DNA from: an uncultured Mycoplasma sp.
GTDB taxonomy: Bacteria; Bacillota_I; Bacilli_A; Mycoplasmatales; Mycoplasmoidaceae
DNA: 64,000 nt
NCBI GenBank assembly: GCA_947648205.1
Contig: CANSNC010000002.1
Location: 97,749-161,748, forward strand
Direction of reading: 5' to 3'
Within the stretch, counting starts at the first letter, position 1. Each line of letters opens with the position of its first letter. The notes under the pieces were generated by a model. That model was not told the origin of the DNA and ran no database searches. It saw only the letters and a program-made list of their open reading frames with translations. This document shows, one piece after another, positions 50,308-63,888 of the stretch. Made by a program: the position numbers and the translations under genes.

Positions 50308-52002
50308 ATGTCAGCTTATGCAATTATAATAATAGTATTGTTTGTTGCAGCCATTTTGGTATTTGCACCTATCACTTATATATTGTTAAAAAATAAAGAA
50401 TATAGATCAAAATGTGAATTAATAAAAAAAAGATTTAATAATTTAGTTATTGAAGATTTTATAAAAAAAAATATACCTATTGAACATATTGGTTTTAACA
50501 ATCCAAAATATGAATCAATTTCAAATCTATTTAACATGTTTGCAACAAGATTTGATATTGTTATTGAAACTATTAAAAATAACATTTTTAAGTTAATTTC
50601 TGCCTCTAAAAATTATGATTGACATAATTTTAATATTTTGTACAAAGAAATTAATGATGATATTGATAATTTAGAAAATTCAATTGTTGTTTTGAATAAC
50701 TTATATGATGATGTTTTACAATATAGAAATTATGTAAGTTATTTGCTTGTAGCTTATAGAGAAAATACAAAAACTATAATAAGTTTTTATGAAAAAAATT
50801 TGGGTAATATTTTTGATGATGGAATAATACATGAGTTAATTACAAATTTAAGAGTACATTCTGAAAGTTTAAATAAGTTTATAGATAATATTGATAATGA
50901 TGAATTTGTTATTGAGATGAAAAACTATAATTTTGATTTTACTCAAACTTTTGATTTATTGAGTAACTGATATGTTTGAACAAAAGAATACAATTACATT
51001 AAACATACAGTTGATGAAATAGAAAGTGTGTTGAAAAATAATTCAAAAAATCTTTCATATGATAATATTCAATATGCAGATAAAGCATTGGCATTAATAA
51101 ATAAAGGGATCAATGTTTTAGATAAAAAAATAAATAAACATGATTTTAATAAAATAGAAGTTAATATAAATCAAATAGTTAAAAACATATTAAAAATGAA
51201 AAATAAATTACAAATGAATTTTAAATCAAATGAATTTTTAACTAAGAATAGTGATTTTATTATAAACAGTTTTAAAACATTTATTGATGAATATAAAAAT
51301 CTTCTTTCATTTTTAAATCAGATATATGCTAATTTTTATTCATCTAATTCAATTAAAAATGAAGTAAGTGATTTAAAGTATAGGTTAGAATATATTTATA
51401 AGAATTGCTCATCATTTATTAATAAAAATATTGCTGTTAAATATAATTCATCTGAATTATTTATAGAGTCAAAAAAGAATATTGAAGACATTATTGAATG
51501 ACATGATAAATTTAATCATTTAATAAAAGACATTTCAAACAAATATGTTTATTTTAAAAAAATAGTAACTGAAATAACTTCAGGAAAGTTATTATTAGCT
51601 CAAATGCTTGCATTTATTAATTCTAATGAATTTGTTTCATCAAAAATTTTATTAAATGATATTCATAAATATTTTCATGAATTAAATGCTATAGAATTGA
51701 ATTTTTTTAGTAATTATGATCAAGATTTTGAATACAATTATAATTCTTTATTAACTATTAAGCATGGAATTCATGAGACTAATTTAGTTATTTCATCTAT
51801 TTACTATACAAAAGTTTATGTTGAAAAACTTATTAATTATGCAAATATTTTAATGATAAATAAAAATATAGAATTAGACCTTAATGGTGTTTATGATTTA
51901 TATCAAAAAGGAGAATATAGAGATAGTTTAAAATTCATTATTAAATTATTGAAACCTTATAGATATAGTAATTTAAAAAAACAAAGTAGTTTAAGTGCAT
52001 AA
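50308..52002 (+). CDS. ezrA: Septation ring regulator EzrA
   Basis: 564 aa, almost the same length as the Bacillus protein. One N-terminal TM helix (AYAIIIIVLFVAAILVF), then a basic KNKEYRSK stretch and a cytoplasmic body of long helices with spectrin-like heptads. EzrA binds FtsZ and limits Z-ring number. AAAGGGG lies before the ATG at 50308; an upstream in-frame TTG is less likely. Four TGA codons are Trp. It stands alone between two opposing tRNA genes. Confidence 0.85.
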
Positions 52003-52053
52003 ACATTATTTATCTTGTGCATCTGTTATTTATATAAATTTTAAAAATAAAAA

Positions 52054-52094
52054 ATATGAAGTTAATAATTTTATACTTAACTTCATATTTTTTT
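52054..52094 (+). terminator. Terminator after ezrA
   Basis: ATATGAAGTTAA (52054-52065) and TTAACTTCATAT (52077-52088), then six or more T. Confidence 0.9.
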
Positions 52095-52122
52095 AATGCC
52101 TAAAATCGGCTTAATTTTTAAA

Positions 52123-52211
52123 TGGCGGAGACAATGAGATTCGAACTCATGCGCCGCAGAACGACCTAACACCTTAGCAGGGTGCCCTCTTAACCACTTG
52201 AGTATGTCTCC
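52123..52211 (-). tRNA. tRNA-Ser (anticodon GCT)
   Basis: 89 nt. Acceptor GGAGACA/TGTCTCC, anticodon arm CACC-CTGCTAA-GGTG (anticodon GCT, reads AGC/AGU), long variable arm, GAGTTCGAATCTC T arm, encoded 3' CCA. Confidence 0.95.
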
Positions 52212-52265
52212 AAGTAACTATATTATTATACAATATATATAATAAATAGTTTTTCATAATTAGTT

Positions 52266-52868
52266 TTAAATAAGTTTTGTAATTATTTCTTCAATAATTT
52301 TTTTATCTTGACCTAAATTATTTAGTTTGCTTTTTCTTGCATATGAAATATTCCCTGTAGTTTCAGAAACAACAATTGCTATAGCATCTGTTACTTCGCT
52401 TATTCCTAGTGCTGCTCTATGTCTTGCTCCATATTTTAAATCAATAGTGTTTTTTGAAATAGGCAGATAACAAGAAATTGATTTAATTTTAGTTCTTGAA
52501 ACAATTAATGCTCCATCATGAAATGATACTGATTTATTTGAAAATACAGATATTAGGAATTCTGGAGAAAAATTTGCATCAAGTTTAAAACCAGTTTCTT
52601 CATACAAACTTAATGAATTGTTTTTTTCTAATACAATTAAAGCTCCAATTTTTTTAGAACTTAAATAAAACAAACATTCAAGCATAGATTTAGTAAACTG
52701 TTCTTTTTCTTTTTGGCTTAATTCTACTTTATTGTTATTTCTAAAAAACAATCCAGCTTTTACTTTTTTTCAATTGTCTTTTATAAATGCTGCAAGTAAA
52801 ACTGAAAATACAATAGCAGCTAGCAATAACAGTATAGAAATTACCAATATAGCAATATTAATCCCCAT
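52266..52868 (-). CDS. Diadenylate cyclase, single-TM type (CdaM-like)
   Basis: 200 aa. One N-terminal TM helix, then a DisA_N domain with the catalytic DGA (HDGALIV) and RHR (GARHRAALGIS) motifs. It makes c-di-AMP, which controls K+ and turgor in Gram-positive relatives. Firmicute CdaA has three TM helices; a single TM is the CdaM form of Mycoplasma pneumoniae. The start at 52868 (AGAGGA box) is used because a TGA (Trp) hides the N-terminal 39 residues from standard-code reading. Confidence 0.92.
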
Positions 52869-53012
52869 GTTTTTTCCTCTTTTAACTAAATTATTATATT
52901 ACAACAATATATATAATAATATGAAGTTGTTTTTTTTATTAATAAAAATATAAATTTTGATATATAATTATTAGAAATTTATATTACATATTTTTCAAAA
53001 AGGAAAATTGAG

Positions 53013-55901
<2,889 letters not shown>

Positions 55902-56008
55902 TAAAAGCAATATTCCTATTTATCCTTGGTTAATATAATGTTATCATTATTAATAATCATATATAGATTATTAGTTAAAATATAATAATTTATAACAAGG
56001 AGATTAAT

Positions 56009-56806
56009 ATGAGATTTTTACAATCATTATCTAAATGATTAATTATTACATTTGGATCAATTTCACTGGTTGCTATTATGGGTGTTGGTGCTGTAGGTAT
56101 ACATTTTAAAAAAGAAGCTATTGAATACTATACAAAATTAAGAGATGAAACTCAAAAAGATCAAAACAAAAATATTTTTACAGATATTAAAACATTAATG
56201 AGTGATTTAAAAGCAAGTACTTCTGGAACTAAAGAAGAATTTGATAAACTAATGAATAGTGCTGAACAACAAATGACATCACTTACTAGCACTATTAATG
56301 AGCTTGAAGCTGCTGTAAATAATGGTAGTAGTACTGCAAAATTTGCTTCAAGTCAAAGTACACAAGAAAATCTTAAACAGTTAATTCAAACTTTAAAATC
56401 AACTAAAGAAAGTTTACAAACTAGCATCAACAATGTTAAAAACAATATTGGCGGAGAAAATGGTGCTATTTCTAAAATAGAAGATTTTTTTAAACCAAAT
56501 GGTTCTGCTGATACTATAACTAACTATGTAAATCAAGCTGAAGGTATTTTTAATCAAATATCAAATGTATTTGCTCAAACACCACCAGATAAATTTGAAA
56601 ACTATTATTTTTCTATAGCTGTTAGTTTAACAGCAATACCAGCTGTTATTTTAGGATTTGGATTAATTGGTTCAGTTACAGGTGCAATGTTTTATACAAG
56701 AGTAGATGGTAAACTTGTAAAACGGTCAACAGCAAAAAAAGAACTTGCTACTCACATTAAAAAAATTGTTAAAAAATATCCTGATATTTTAAGTCATGTA
56801 AAATAA
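56009..56806 (+). CDS. Membrane protein with coiled-coil domain between two TM helices
   Basis: 265 aa. TM helix at residues 10-32 and another near 200-222 flank a roughly 160-residue Ser/Thr/Gln-rich helical region with heptads (KQLIQTLKSTKESLQTSI). A basic tail (KKELATHIKKIVKKY) follows. No known family was recognised. AAGGAG supports the start. It follows the P-type ATPase by 107 bp. It resembles methyl-accepting-type or scaffold proteins in shape only. Confidence 0.75.
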
Positions 56807-56844
56807 AAAAGTCTAATTTTTTCTAAATAAAATTAGACTTTTTT
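56805..56844 (+). terminator. Terminator after the coiled-coil protein
   Basis: AAAAAGTCTAATTTT and AAAATTAGACTTTTT arms with an 8-nt loop; the stem starts within the stop codon. Confidence 0.92.
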
Positions 56845-56919
56845 ATTTATAAGAGTACAATATCTTGTAATGATACATTTGCCTTTATTAATATGTAAAG
56901 TTATTTTTATTATTTATTG

Positions 56920-56925
56920 TATAAT
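56920..56925 (+). promoter_or_regulatory. -10 box of tRNA-His
   Basis: Perfect TATAAT 16 bp before the tRNA 5' end. Confidence 0.65.
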
Positions 56926-56941
56926 AGATAAGTATTGTTAT

Positions 56942-57019
56942 GGCGATTGTGGTGAAGCTGGTTAACACACCTGACTGTGACTCAGGCATTCGCGGGTTCA
57001 AGTCCCGTCAATCGCCCCA
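56942..57019 (+). tRNA. tRNA-His (anticodon GTG)
   Basis: 78 nt counting the encoded G-1. Acceptor GCGATTG/CAATCGC with G-1 opposite C73, the identity element of tRNA-His. Anticodon arm CCTGA-CTGTGAC-TCAGG. T loop GGTTCAAGTCC. 3' CCA encoded. Confidence 0.96.
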
Positions 57020-57193
57020 TATTATAAAGAAATAAGAAATGTGTCTTCTGATGCATTTCTTTATTTTTTAAATCTAAAATAAAAATATCATTGTTTTACA
57101 CTAAACTATTGAATATTTATCTTGTTAATAAGATTTATTCTTATGTATTGTTTTAAAAAAGAATATATTTTTGTATTGGAGGCATAAACTAAC

Positions 57194-57736
57194 ATGATTA
57201 AATTAGATAAAAAAATTATGGTTCATGCCTACAAAAGGAACGGTTGATTTTACAGAGCTTGGGAATTTCCCAAAGTTGTAGATGCAGATAATAACTTTGT
57301 TTGTGTGTCATTAAAGAATTCTATTGTGATAACAAGCGACAAAGATAGTGATAGAAATTTTAAAAGTAGAAGTTTAAAAAATTCTTTTTGATTCTTTTTT
57401 AAAAATGAGTGATTTAACATAGTTGCTACTTTATCTGAAACTGATGAAGTTCACTACTATGTAAATATAGCATCTCCTTTTATTTATGAGGAAGAAGCAA
57501 TTAAATATTATGATCTTGACTTAGATATAAAAATGAGAAGTAATGTAAAAGATTACTTTAGAATCCTTGATACAGATGAATTTGAGGAAAATCAAACATT
57601 GTTTAATTATGAGGGCCAAATAATTGATAAAGCTCTTGAAACGCTTGAGCGATTTAAAAATGAAGAATTTAGAAATAAAATAATAAGTAAAATAAATGCT
57701 AATGTTTTAAAGTCTTATATGAATGAAAAAGAATAA
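57194..57736 (+). CDS. DUF402 family protein (nucleoside di/triphosphatase-like)
   Basis: 180 aa. HAYKRNGWFYRAW at the start, FYVNI-like YYVNIASP in the middle and then YDLDLDI and DTDEFEEN acid-rich motifs are the marks of the DUF402/YgaC family. A few characterised members hydrolyse nucleoside di- and triphosphates. In B. subtilis-type relatives the same fold sits near cell-division or stress genes. The ATG at 57194 has a GGAGGC box upstream. Three TGA codons are Trp. Confidence 0.83.
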
Positions 57737-57746
57737 AGGATAATTT

Positions 57747-58478
57747 ATGTCAGAAATTAATAATTATTATCAATCTATCATTGATAAAGTTAATAAACTT
57801 ATTGAAGAAAAGCAGTATGATGAAGCTATATTTTTATTAGAAGATGAATTGAATACTCCATATATACCAATTGATTTTCAAACAATTATGGAAGATTTAT
57901 TAATTACAGCTAATGCAGATAAAAATTATTTTTCTGGATTAAATTTAGTTGAAAAACTAAATCGTAAACAATTAATAGAGGCAATAGTGTCTAATAATAA
58001 ATTAAATACTTCAGCACTATACTTATTTTTTGAAAGATATCAAAATAAAATTGATGAAGAAGAATTGTTAATTTTTGAAAATCATTTTGTTAATAGAAAA
58101 ATTGATAATGAAGAAAAGACAAGTCTATTTGAGGCTATGGCTTTTCAAAAAATAAATAATAATTTTAGATACTATAATAATAATTTAAAAGAAGAATTTG
58201 ATATAAATCCTATTGAAACAAAAATTTTTGAACAAATTCCTTTATATATTGAAACCAAAGATATTATTAATTCATTAGCTTCAAAAGAACCTTCTTTATT
58301 GAATTTCTGTTTTAATATATTACTTGCAATTTACAAATACTACTTTCCTTTAATTCCAAATTATGATCCAAAAGATTTGGCTCACTCTATATGCAATTAT
58401 ATGCTATCTACTCTTCAAGGTAAAAGTGTAGATAAAAATGAAGTCACAGATTTAATAAAAAAAATTATTGCATATTAA
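57747..58478 (+). CDS. Hypothetical helical (TPR-like) protein
   Basis: 243 aa, all-helical by pattern, starting with a TPR-like helix pair (KLIEEKQYDEAIFLLEDEL). Length and composition resemble the mycoplasma-specific DUF3196 proteins, but I cannot confirm membership. No catalytic motif was seen. It is 10 bp behind the DUF402 gene, AAAGGA box, so co-transcribed. No TGA is needed. Confidence 0.75.
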   Translation: MSEINNYYQSIIDKVNKLIEEKQYDEAIFLLEDELNTPYIPIDFQTIMEDLLITANADKNYFSGLNLVEKLNRKQLIEAIVSNNKLNTSALYLFFERYQNKIDEEELLIFENHFVNRKIDNEEKTSLFEAMAFQKINNNFRYYNNNLKEEFDINPIETKIFEQIPLYIETKDIINSLASKEPSLLNFCFNILLAIYKYYFPLIPNYDPKDLAHSICNYMLSTLQGKSVDKNEVTDLIKKIIAY

Positions 58479-58509
58479 TTTAACTATTTATATATAGTAT
58501 AAATTTAAA

Positions 58510-58542
58510 AATACCACTTATTTTATAGGTGGTATTTTTTTT
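58510..58542 (+). terminator. Terminator before dnaJ
   Basis: AATACCAC (58510-58517) and GTGGTATT (58529-58536), eight T. Confidence 0.87.
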
Positions 58543-58558
58543 ATATTGTTTTAATTTA

Positions 58559-58585
58559 TTAGCACTTTAATAGTATGTGTGATAA
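58559..58585 (+). promoter_or_regulatory. CIRCE operator (HrcA site) upstream of dnaJ
   Basis: TTAGCACTT, exactly nine bases, GTGTGATAA. Against the consensus TTAGCACTC-N9-GAGTGCTAA the halves match 8/9 and 7/9. It overlaps a GATAAT -10 box (58581-58586) and lies 28 bp before the dnaJ ATG, the right place for HrcA repression of a heat-shock operon. Confidence 0.8.
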
Positions 58586-58613
58586 TATATATTGTAATTA
58601 ATTGGAGACAAAA

Positions 58614-59741
58614 ATGGCAAAAAGAGATTATTATGATGTTTTGGGTGTATCTAAAACAGCAGATGAGAATGAAATTAAAAAAGCTTTTAGAAAAAAAGCA
58701 ATGGAATATCATCCAGATAGAAATAAATCACCGGATGCTGAAGAAAAATTTAAAGAAGTTAATGAAGCATATGAAGTTTTATCTGATTCTAATAAAAGAG
58801 CAACATATGATCAATTTGGACATGATGGACTAAATTCCCAAGGATTTCATTCAGAAGGTTTTGATCCTTTTGATATTTTTAACCAAGTATTTGGAGGATC
58901 TGGGGGATTTGAAGATATTTTTGGAAGTTTTTTTGGTGGTGGTTTTGGTAGATCAACTCGCCGTGAATATGAAGATGAAAAGGATCCAGATATTTTAGTT
59001 GCTATTTCAATATCTTTTATTGAAAGTATTCTTGGAGCCAAAAAAAAGATTGAATATAACATAGATTCTGAATGTGGTGTTTGTCATGGTAGTGGTGCTT
59101 CAAATGATCCAGGTTCTATTGAAACATGTAATCAGTGTAAAGGATCAGGATATGTTATTCTAACAAGAAAAACAATGCTTGGTGTTATGCAACAACAATC
59201 AATTTGTGATAAATGTAAAGGGCAAGGGAAGATTATTGCTAAAAAATGTAAAGAATGTAATGGTAGAAAATACTTTAAAGAAAAAGTTGTTGAAACTATT
59301 GATATTCCAGTGGGAATTGTTGATAATGCAAAATTTGTTGTTAAAAAACTTGGAAATAAAATTAACAACAAAAGAGGAGATTTATATGTAAATGTTAGAA
59401 TTGTTCCTTCAGCAATTTTTGAAAGACATAATAATGATATTTATGTAATTGTTAAAGTAGATCCAATTTTGGCAATAGTAGGTGGAACAGTACAAGTTCC
59501 AACACCGTATGGAATTAAAAATATTAAAATAAAACCAGGAACAAAGCATGATGAGAAAATTGTAGTATCCAACCATGGTGTAAAAGGAACTTATGGTAGT
59601 GGAGATTTATTTGGTGTTATTAAATATTCTTTATCAAAATATGATTCTAAACAAATTGATGAATTAAAGAAATTTGCTAAAACTACAAATAATGAAATAG
59701 AAAAATATATTGAGCAAGCTAGAAGAGAAATAGGTGAATAA
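58614..59741 (+). CDS. dnaJ: Chaperone DnaJ
   Basis: 375 aa. J domain with HPD (EYHPDRNKS), G/F-rich linker (residues 75-120), four zinc-binding repeats ([30 protein letters not shown]), and substrate-binding C-domains. It hands clients to DnaK and stimulates its ATPase. GGAG sits 10 bp before the ATG at 58614; an in-frame TTG at 58602 is an unlikely start. No Trp TGA occurs. grpE follows by 2 bp. Confidence 0.97.
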   Translation: MAKRDYYDVLGVSKTADENEIKKAFRKKAMEYHPDRNKSPDAEEKFKEVNEAYEVLSDSNKRATYDQFGHDGLNSQGFHSEGFDPFDIFNQVFGGSGGFEDIFGSFFGGGFGRSTRREYEDEKDPDILVAISISFIESILGAKKKIEYNIDSECGVCHGSGASNDPGSIETCNQCKGSGYVILTRKTMLGVMQQQSICDKCKGQGKIIAKKCKECNGRKYFKEKVVETIDIPVGIVDNAKFVVKKLGNKINNKRGDLYVNVRIVPSAIFERHNNDIYVIVKVDPILAIVGGTVQVPTPYGIKNIKIKPGTKHDEKIVVSNHGVKGTYGSGDLFGVIKYSLSKYDSKQIDELKKFAKTTNNEIEKYIEQARREIGE

Positions 59742-59743
59742 TT

Positions 59744-60496
59744 ATGGAAAACATAAAAGATAATAAAGATAAAAATATTAACCAAAGTACTACAAATAAT
59801 AAAAATAATTTTAATAGTAATTCTCAAAATTCAAATAATAATGTAGATAATAAACAAGCTCATTCTAATAATTTTGTTAAGAAAGATAATTTAAATAAAC
59901 AAAATAGTAAAAAAGATGAAAACATTAATTCAAAAGTTAATGATTTATTAGCCAAAAATACATCACTTAATAATGAGATCTTAAATAAAGATCAAAGAAT
60001 TAAAGAGCTAGAAAATCAAATAAAGCAATTTAATGAAAATTATAAAAATGAAATTAATAAAAAAACTATTGAAGCTCAAAAACTTGTAGAATCAAAAATA
60101 AAAGAACAGCAAGAAAAATTTGAAAAAGAAATTCAACATATTAAAAAATTTGCTTTAAAAGACAAAGCTGTTGAATTAATCAATATTATTAATAATTTTG
60201 ATGTTGCAGTAAGTTTTACACCAGAAGATCCCAATGTTGCTAACTATGTTCAAGGATTTAGAATGTTTTCTACAATGTTTAAAAACTATTTAGCAAATAA
60301 CAATATTATTGCTATTGAGCCTTCGATTGGTGATAATTATGATCCTTTAACAATGGAAGCTTTTGAAGCTGAGTTTAACCCCTCATTTAAAGCTAACCAA
60401 ATTATTAAAGTGATTAAAAAAGGGTATAAACTACATGATATTGTTATTATTCCTGCAAGTGTAGTTGTTTGTAAGGACAAAAAAGACAAAAATTAA
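59744..60496 (+). CDS. grpE: Nucleotide exchange factor GrpE
   Basis: 250 aa. A long Asn/Lys-rich N-terminus (residues 1-70) precedes a coiled coil and the GrpE head, with FRMFSTMFKNYL and YDPLTMEAFE near the C-terminus. It releases ADP from DnaK. It is paired with dnaJ under the CIRCE site; dnaK is not in the window. The Asn-rich extension is longer than in most GrpE proteins. Confidence 0.92.
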   Translation: MENIKDNKDKNINQSTTNNKNNFNSNSQNSNNNVDNKQAHSNNFVKKDNLNKQNSKKDENINSKVNDLLAKNTSLNNEILNKDQRIKELENQIKQFNENYKNEINKKTIEAQKLVESKIKEQQEKFEKEIQHIKKFALKDKAVELINIINNFDVAVSFTPEDPNVANYVQGFRMFSTMFKNYLANNNIIAIEPSIGDNYDPLTMEAFEAEFNPSFKANQIIKVIKKGYKLHDIVIIPASVVVCKDKKDKN

Positions 60497-60506
60497 TAAT
60501 TTAGTT

Positions 60507-60536
60507 AAATAGTAGATTTCTACTATTTTATTTTTA
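60507..60536 (+). terminator. Terminator after grpE
   Basis: AAATAGTAGA and TCTACTATTT with a tight loop, then T-rich sequence. Confidence 0.75.
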
Positions 60537-60611
60537 TGATAAACTTATTTATAATTTTTATAAATAATGTATTATGATTATTTAGTATAAAAAAATAGAT
60601 TAGGAAATGAT

Positions 60612-61484
60612 GTGCAAAATTTATATTTGAATGGCTTGATAATATCAGCAATTATTTTTGTTGTTCCATTTATAGTTACTTTATTATTTTATGGTTTTAA
60701 AATAAGATTAAATCAAATCAAAATTACATATTTATATGCTTTTGTGACAGGACTATTATTGGTGTTATCAATATTTGGTTTTATTCACGAATCATATATG
60801 TTGTTAAATGATCACTTTGCAAATATTAATCAAGAACCAAATATGATAATAGTTGTTAGTGTAATTGTATCTGGTGTTATTATTGGTGTTTGTTTTGGAA
60901 TATTTACAAAATGAATTTATTTTTATAAGACAAAAAAACAGTGTAAAAATCATAATCAAAATATGCATGGAGAGTGTGTTTATGAAGAGAAAGAAAATCC
61001 AAAATTTCATGATAAGCTAATGTCTATTATATTTTTATTTATACACAATATAATTGATGGAATTATTCTAGGGTTTTTATTGCATAATTCAGGAGAAAAA
61101 ATTTTACATATTGAAAATCTTGGATTATTAATTGGTTTTGTATTACATCTTGTTGCTACAACAATTTGTATTTACTATATAAATTTATTAAAAACAAATA
61201 GAAGACATAACTCTTTTTGAATTTCTGTTTCATCAAATTTAATAATTATCCCTTTTATATTTGTGGGTATTGCAATAACATATTATTCTAAAAGTGTTTA
61301 TTGGTTATTTCCATTTTTATTATCATCAACTAGTGGATCATTAATATTTGTTTCATTAATGGAATTTATTCCAGAATTTATTCATAAGCATCATTTATGT
61401 ACAAAAGAGTGATTTTATATGATGATATTCATAACAATTGGAATTGTTTCAGGATTTGCTCTCTCATTAATCCACACTCACTAG
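60612..61484 (+). CDS. ZIP family metal (Zn/Fe) transporter
   Basis: 290 aa with about eight TM helices. TM4 carries HNIIDGIILGFLLH and TM5 carries SLMEFIPEFIHKHH, the His/Asp/Glu metal path of ZIP proteins. A His-rich loop lies between TM3 and TM4 (about residues 115-130). It takes up Zn2+ or related ions. The start is GTG, supported by AGGAAA 6-9 bp upstream. Two nearby out-of-frame ATGs lead to early stops. Three TGA codons are Trp. Confidence 0.88.
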
Positions 61485-61580
61485 AATATAAAAAGTTTAA
61501 TAATAGCTTTATATAATTATTAAATTTAAATTAATGTAAAATATACATCATATTTTTTAATTTTATTATATAATCTTAGA

Positions 61581-61706
61581 AGCACAGTCAGCAGAAATAT
61601 ATTAGATATATTAATATTGTAGCGAATGTTTAGTTAGTAGACTTTGCTGATAAGTTGAAAACTTTTATACTTTATTACTATTTAAGAATATTTTAATTTC
61701 TGTGCT
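61581..61706 (+). promoter_or_regulatory. Structured leader of rpsD (probable S4 autoregulation site)
   Basis: AGCACAG (61581-61587) pairs with CTGTGCT (61700-61706), closing the leader. TCAGCAGA (61588-61595) pairs with TTTGCTGA (61643-61650) next to it. AAGTT-gaa-AACTT forms a further hairpin (about 61652-61664). The closed structure ends 8 bp before the AGGAG box of rpsD. In Bacillus and E. coli S4 represses its own translation through such leaders; here the role is inferred. Confidence 0.7.
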
Positions 61707-61726
61707 AGATATTTAGGAGAAATATT

Positions 61727-62335
61727 ATGTCAAGATATTTATGTAGTATTACTAAAAAATCTAGACGTTATGGATTCTCACTATTAGAAAATGAAAATGA
61801 ATTTTCTAGTGGTAAGAAAAGAAGATATGCTCCAGGTCAACATGGAAATAAAAAAATTAAATTGTCAGGTTATGGAGAACAATTGCAAGAAAAACAAAAG
61901 ATGATGTATCTTTATGGTTTGAATGACAGACAATTTAGAAGATTGTTTAAAGTAGCTAAATTAATGAAAGGTGCTTTAACATTAAATTTATTTATTACTT
62001 TAGAAAGTAGATTAGATAATCTAGTTTTTAGAATGGGTTTTGCTCCTACAAGAAGAGCAGCAAGACAATTAGTAAATCATGGTCATGTATTAGTTAATGG
62101 TAAAAGAATTGATATTCCATCAATTTTGTTAAAATTAGGTGATACTGTTGAAATTGTTGAAAAATCAAAAAAATTACCAGTTGTTGAAGCTGGTGCTACA
62201 AATGGAACTTATGCTTTTGTAGATTCTGATTTGAAGACAAAAAAAGGAAAATATACAAGATATCCTGAACGTCATGAACTTCCAGCTGACATTAATGAAT
62301 CATATGTTGTTGAGTGATACAACAGATTAGCATAA
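61727..62335 (+). CDS. rpsD: Ribosomal protein S4
   Basis: 202 aa. MSRYLCSITKKSRRYG start, KRRYAPGQHG, the ESRLDNLVFRMGF core, and S4 RNA-binding motif ARQLVNHGHVLVNGKRIDIP. Primary 16S rRNA binder of the 30S body. AGGAG precedes the ATG. The last six codons follow a Trp-coding TGA. It is a single gene with its own leader and terminator. Confidence 0.97.
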
Positions 62336-62355
62336 TTAATTCATAACAATAGATT

Positions 62356-62390
62356 AATGCTCTTATTAAATTTTAATAAGAGCATTTTTA
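62356..62390 (+). terminator. Terminator after rpsD
   Basis: AATGCTCTTATTA and TAATAAGAGCATT arms, T run. Confidence 0.92.
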
Positions 62391-62496
62391 TTTATTTTAT
62401 CTACAATGAATAGAATATATAATAAAAAATATATAAATAGTCATTTATATATAAAAAATAGGATATATTATGTCAAAGATAAATAAATTTTAAAAA

Positions 62497-62640
62497 ATGA
62501 TTTCTCAAAAGGTCATTATGAAAGCAGTTTCATGAGCATCACCATCATCATTAGTTATTTCTATTATTGATGGTACTTTATCAGTTTGTAGTTTTGGTAT
62601 AGATATAGCACTATTTAATCCTAGAGAATTGAATTATTAA
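62497..62640 (+). CDS. Small ORF, 47 aa, doubtful
   Basis: The product MISQKVIMKAVSWASPSS... ends in NPRELNY and contains one Trp TGA. There is no good ribosome site. It stands at the start of a zone of broken frames and may be a gene remnant. Confidence 0.3.
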
Positions 62641-62642
62641 TA

Positions 62643-62953
62643 ATGATAAATAATAGTAATAATGATAATTTCCAAAAAAGTGATATAAAAAATAAGTTAG
62701 ATAGAAGAGCAAATTTATTTATAGAATTTTATTTAGTACTTTATGCTCAAATTGGTACATTTTCAAATTATGAGAATGACAAACTAGAACAGTTAAAAAT
62801 AAAGCAATATACTAAAATGAAGAAATCACCTTATTTTTTCTATTTGTAAATCTCATCATATTTATAATTAGATATCTTTTTATTTTTGTTATTTTGTCTT
62901 CATTAGTGTTTGCTGTTATCACAAATGTAATATATTATGCAGTTAATAAATAG
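62643..62953 (+). pseudogene. Frameshifted small membrane protein
   Basis: The ATG frame codes a 68-aa hydrophilic part and stops at 62849. In another frame, from about 62830 to the TAG at 62951-62953, a TM-rich stretch (NLIIFIIRYLFIFVILSSLV, ending YYAVNK) continues it without a start codon. Joining them gives one roughly 100-aa protein with a C-terminal TM hairpin, so a single indel probably broke it. Its shape resembles the following broken gene. Confidence 0.5.
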
Positions 62954-62961
62954 GAGTTAAT

Positions 62962-63571
62962 ATGGATAATAAAATTAATAATATTATTGAATATTATAAG
63001 GAAAATGAATATTTTCCTAAAGTACATTTGAAAATATCAAATGAATATTTGGACATTTTAAAAAAAACAAACGATTTTAAAAACTATTCAAAAGCTATTT
63101 TTAATAATAGAAAAAATCAAAACAGATTTAAGAAAATTATTATTTTAGAATCAATTAAATTAATAACATCTATTTTAATGATTATAGCTATTTTTGTTGG
63201 AATACCTTACATATATAAGTAAAAATATCACAACAATTAATATTTATTTTTATATTTCTACTTTGGTTCTTGGATTAATAATATTATTGTTTGATTATTT
63301 ATTTTACAAAAAATCATATTTTAATCCTTTGCCCAATTTCAAAAGTGATAGTTGAAAGCTTTTTTGTAAAGAGTTTTTAAAAACTAAATTTGAATCAATT
63401 AATAACATAGAATTATCTGAAGATAGAATTAATGAAATTAAAAACAATTTTATTTCTGATTATTACAATTTAGATATTCATGATAATGTAAAATACATAA
63501 ATAAAAATATTAGAATTTCTAAGAAATTAAATGATAACAACTACATCAGTATAATTGATAAATGAAAATAA
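62962..63571 (+). pseudogene. Frameshifted two-TM protein
   Basis: The ATG frame (AGGAG box) gives 86 aa ending in a TM helix and IYK-stop at 63222. From about 63212 the next frame continues with a second TM helix (TLVLGLIILLFDYLF), a cytoplasmic part (about 100 residues) and a TAA at 63569-63571, with one Trp TGA. Together they make a normal-looking TM-hairpin protein of about 200 aa. The function is unknown. Confidence 0.55.
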
Positions 63572-63888
63572 ATTATTTATATTTATTAATATACAATTAG
63601 AAATAATATTGGCTATATCTTTTGCCATTTTTGCATTTGTTTCTTTGCACATGACAAATGTAATCTAAATTTTAATTAATATTTATATTAATAAGATGTA
63701 AGTTCAAGTGTGAAAAATATATAATTCAATTCTTACATGCAACATTTGTTTTTTGTATCCATTTTTATAATATAAATTATTTTCATTTTAATAGATTATA
63801 AATAAATTAAAATATTTCTAGATAAATACAAATTTTTATATATGAAGGGTTGTTGCACTTCATATATTTTTATTTTCAAGGAATAAAT
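63572..63888. other. Intergenic region
   Basis: 317 bp, very AT-rich, no convincing gene; a terminator-like hairpin lies near its end. Confidence 0.4.
63838..63875 (+). terminator. Terminator-like hairpin
   Basis: ATATATGAAG (63838-63847) and CTTCATATAT (63858-63867), then T-rich sequence. Confidence 0.65.

Noticed and set aside
58602..58613. TTG start for dnaJ adding four residues
   Set aside because: The ATG at 58614 begins the conserved [11 protein letters not shown] and has correct spacing from GGAG.
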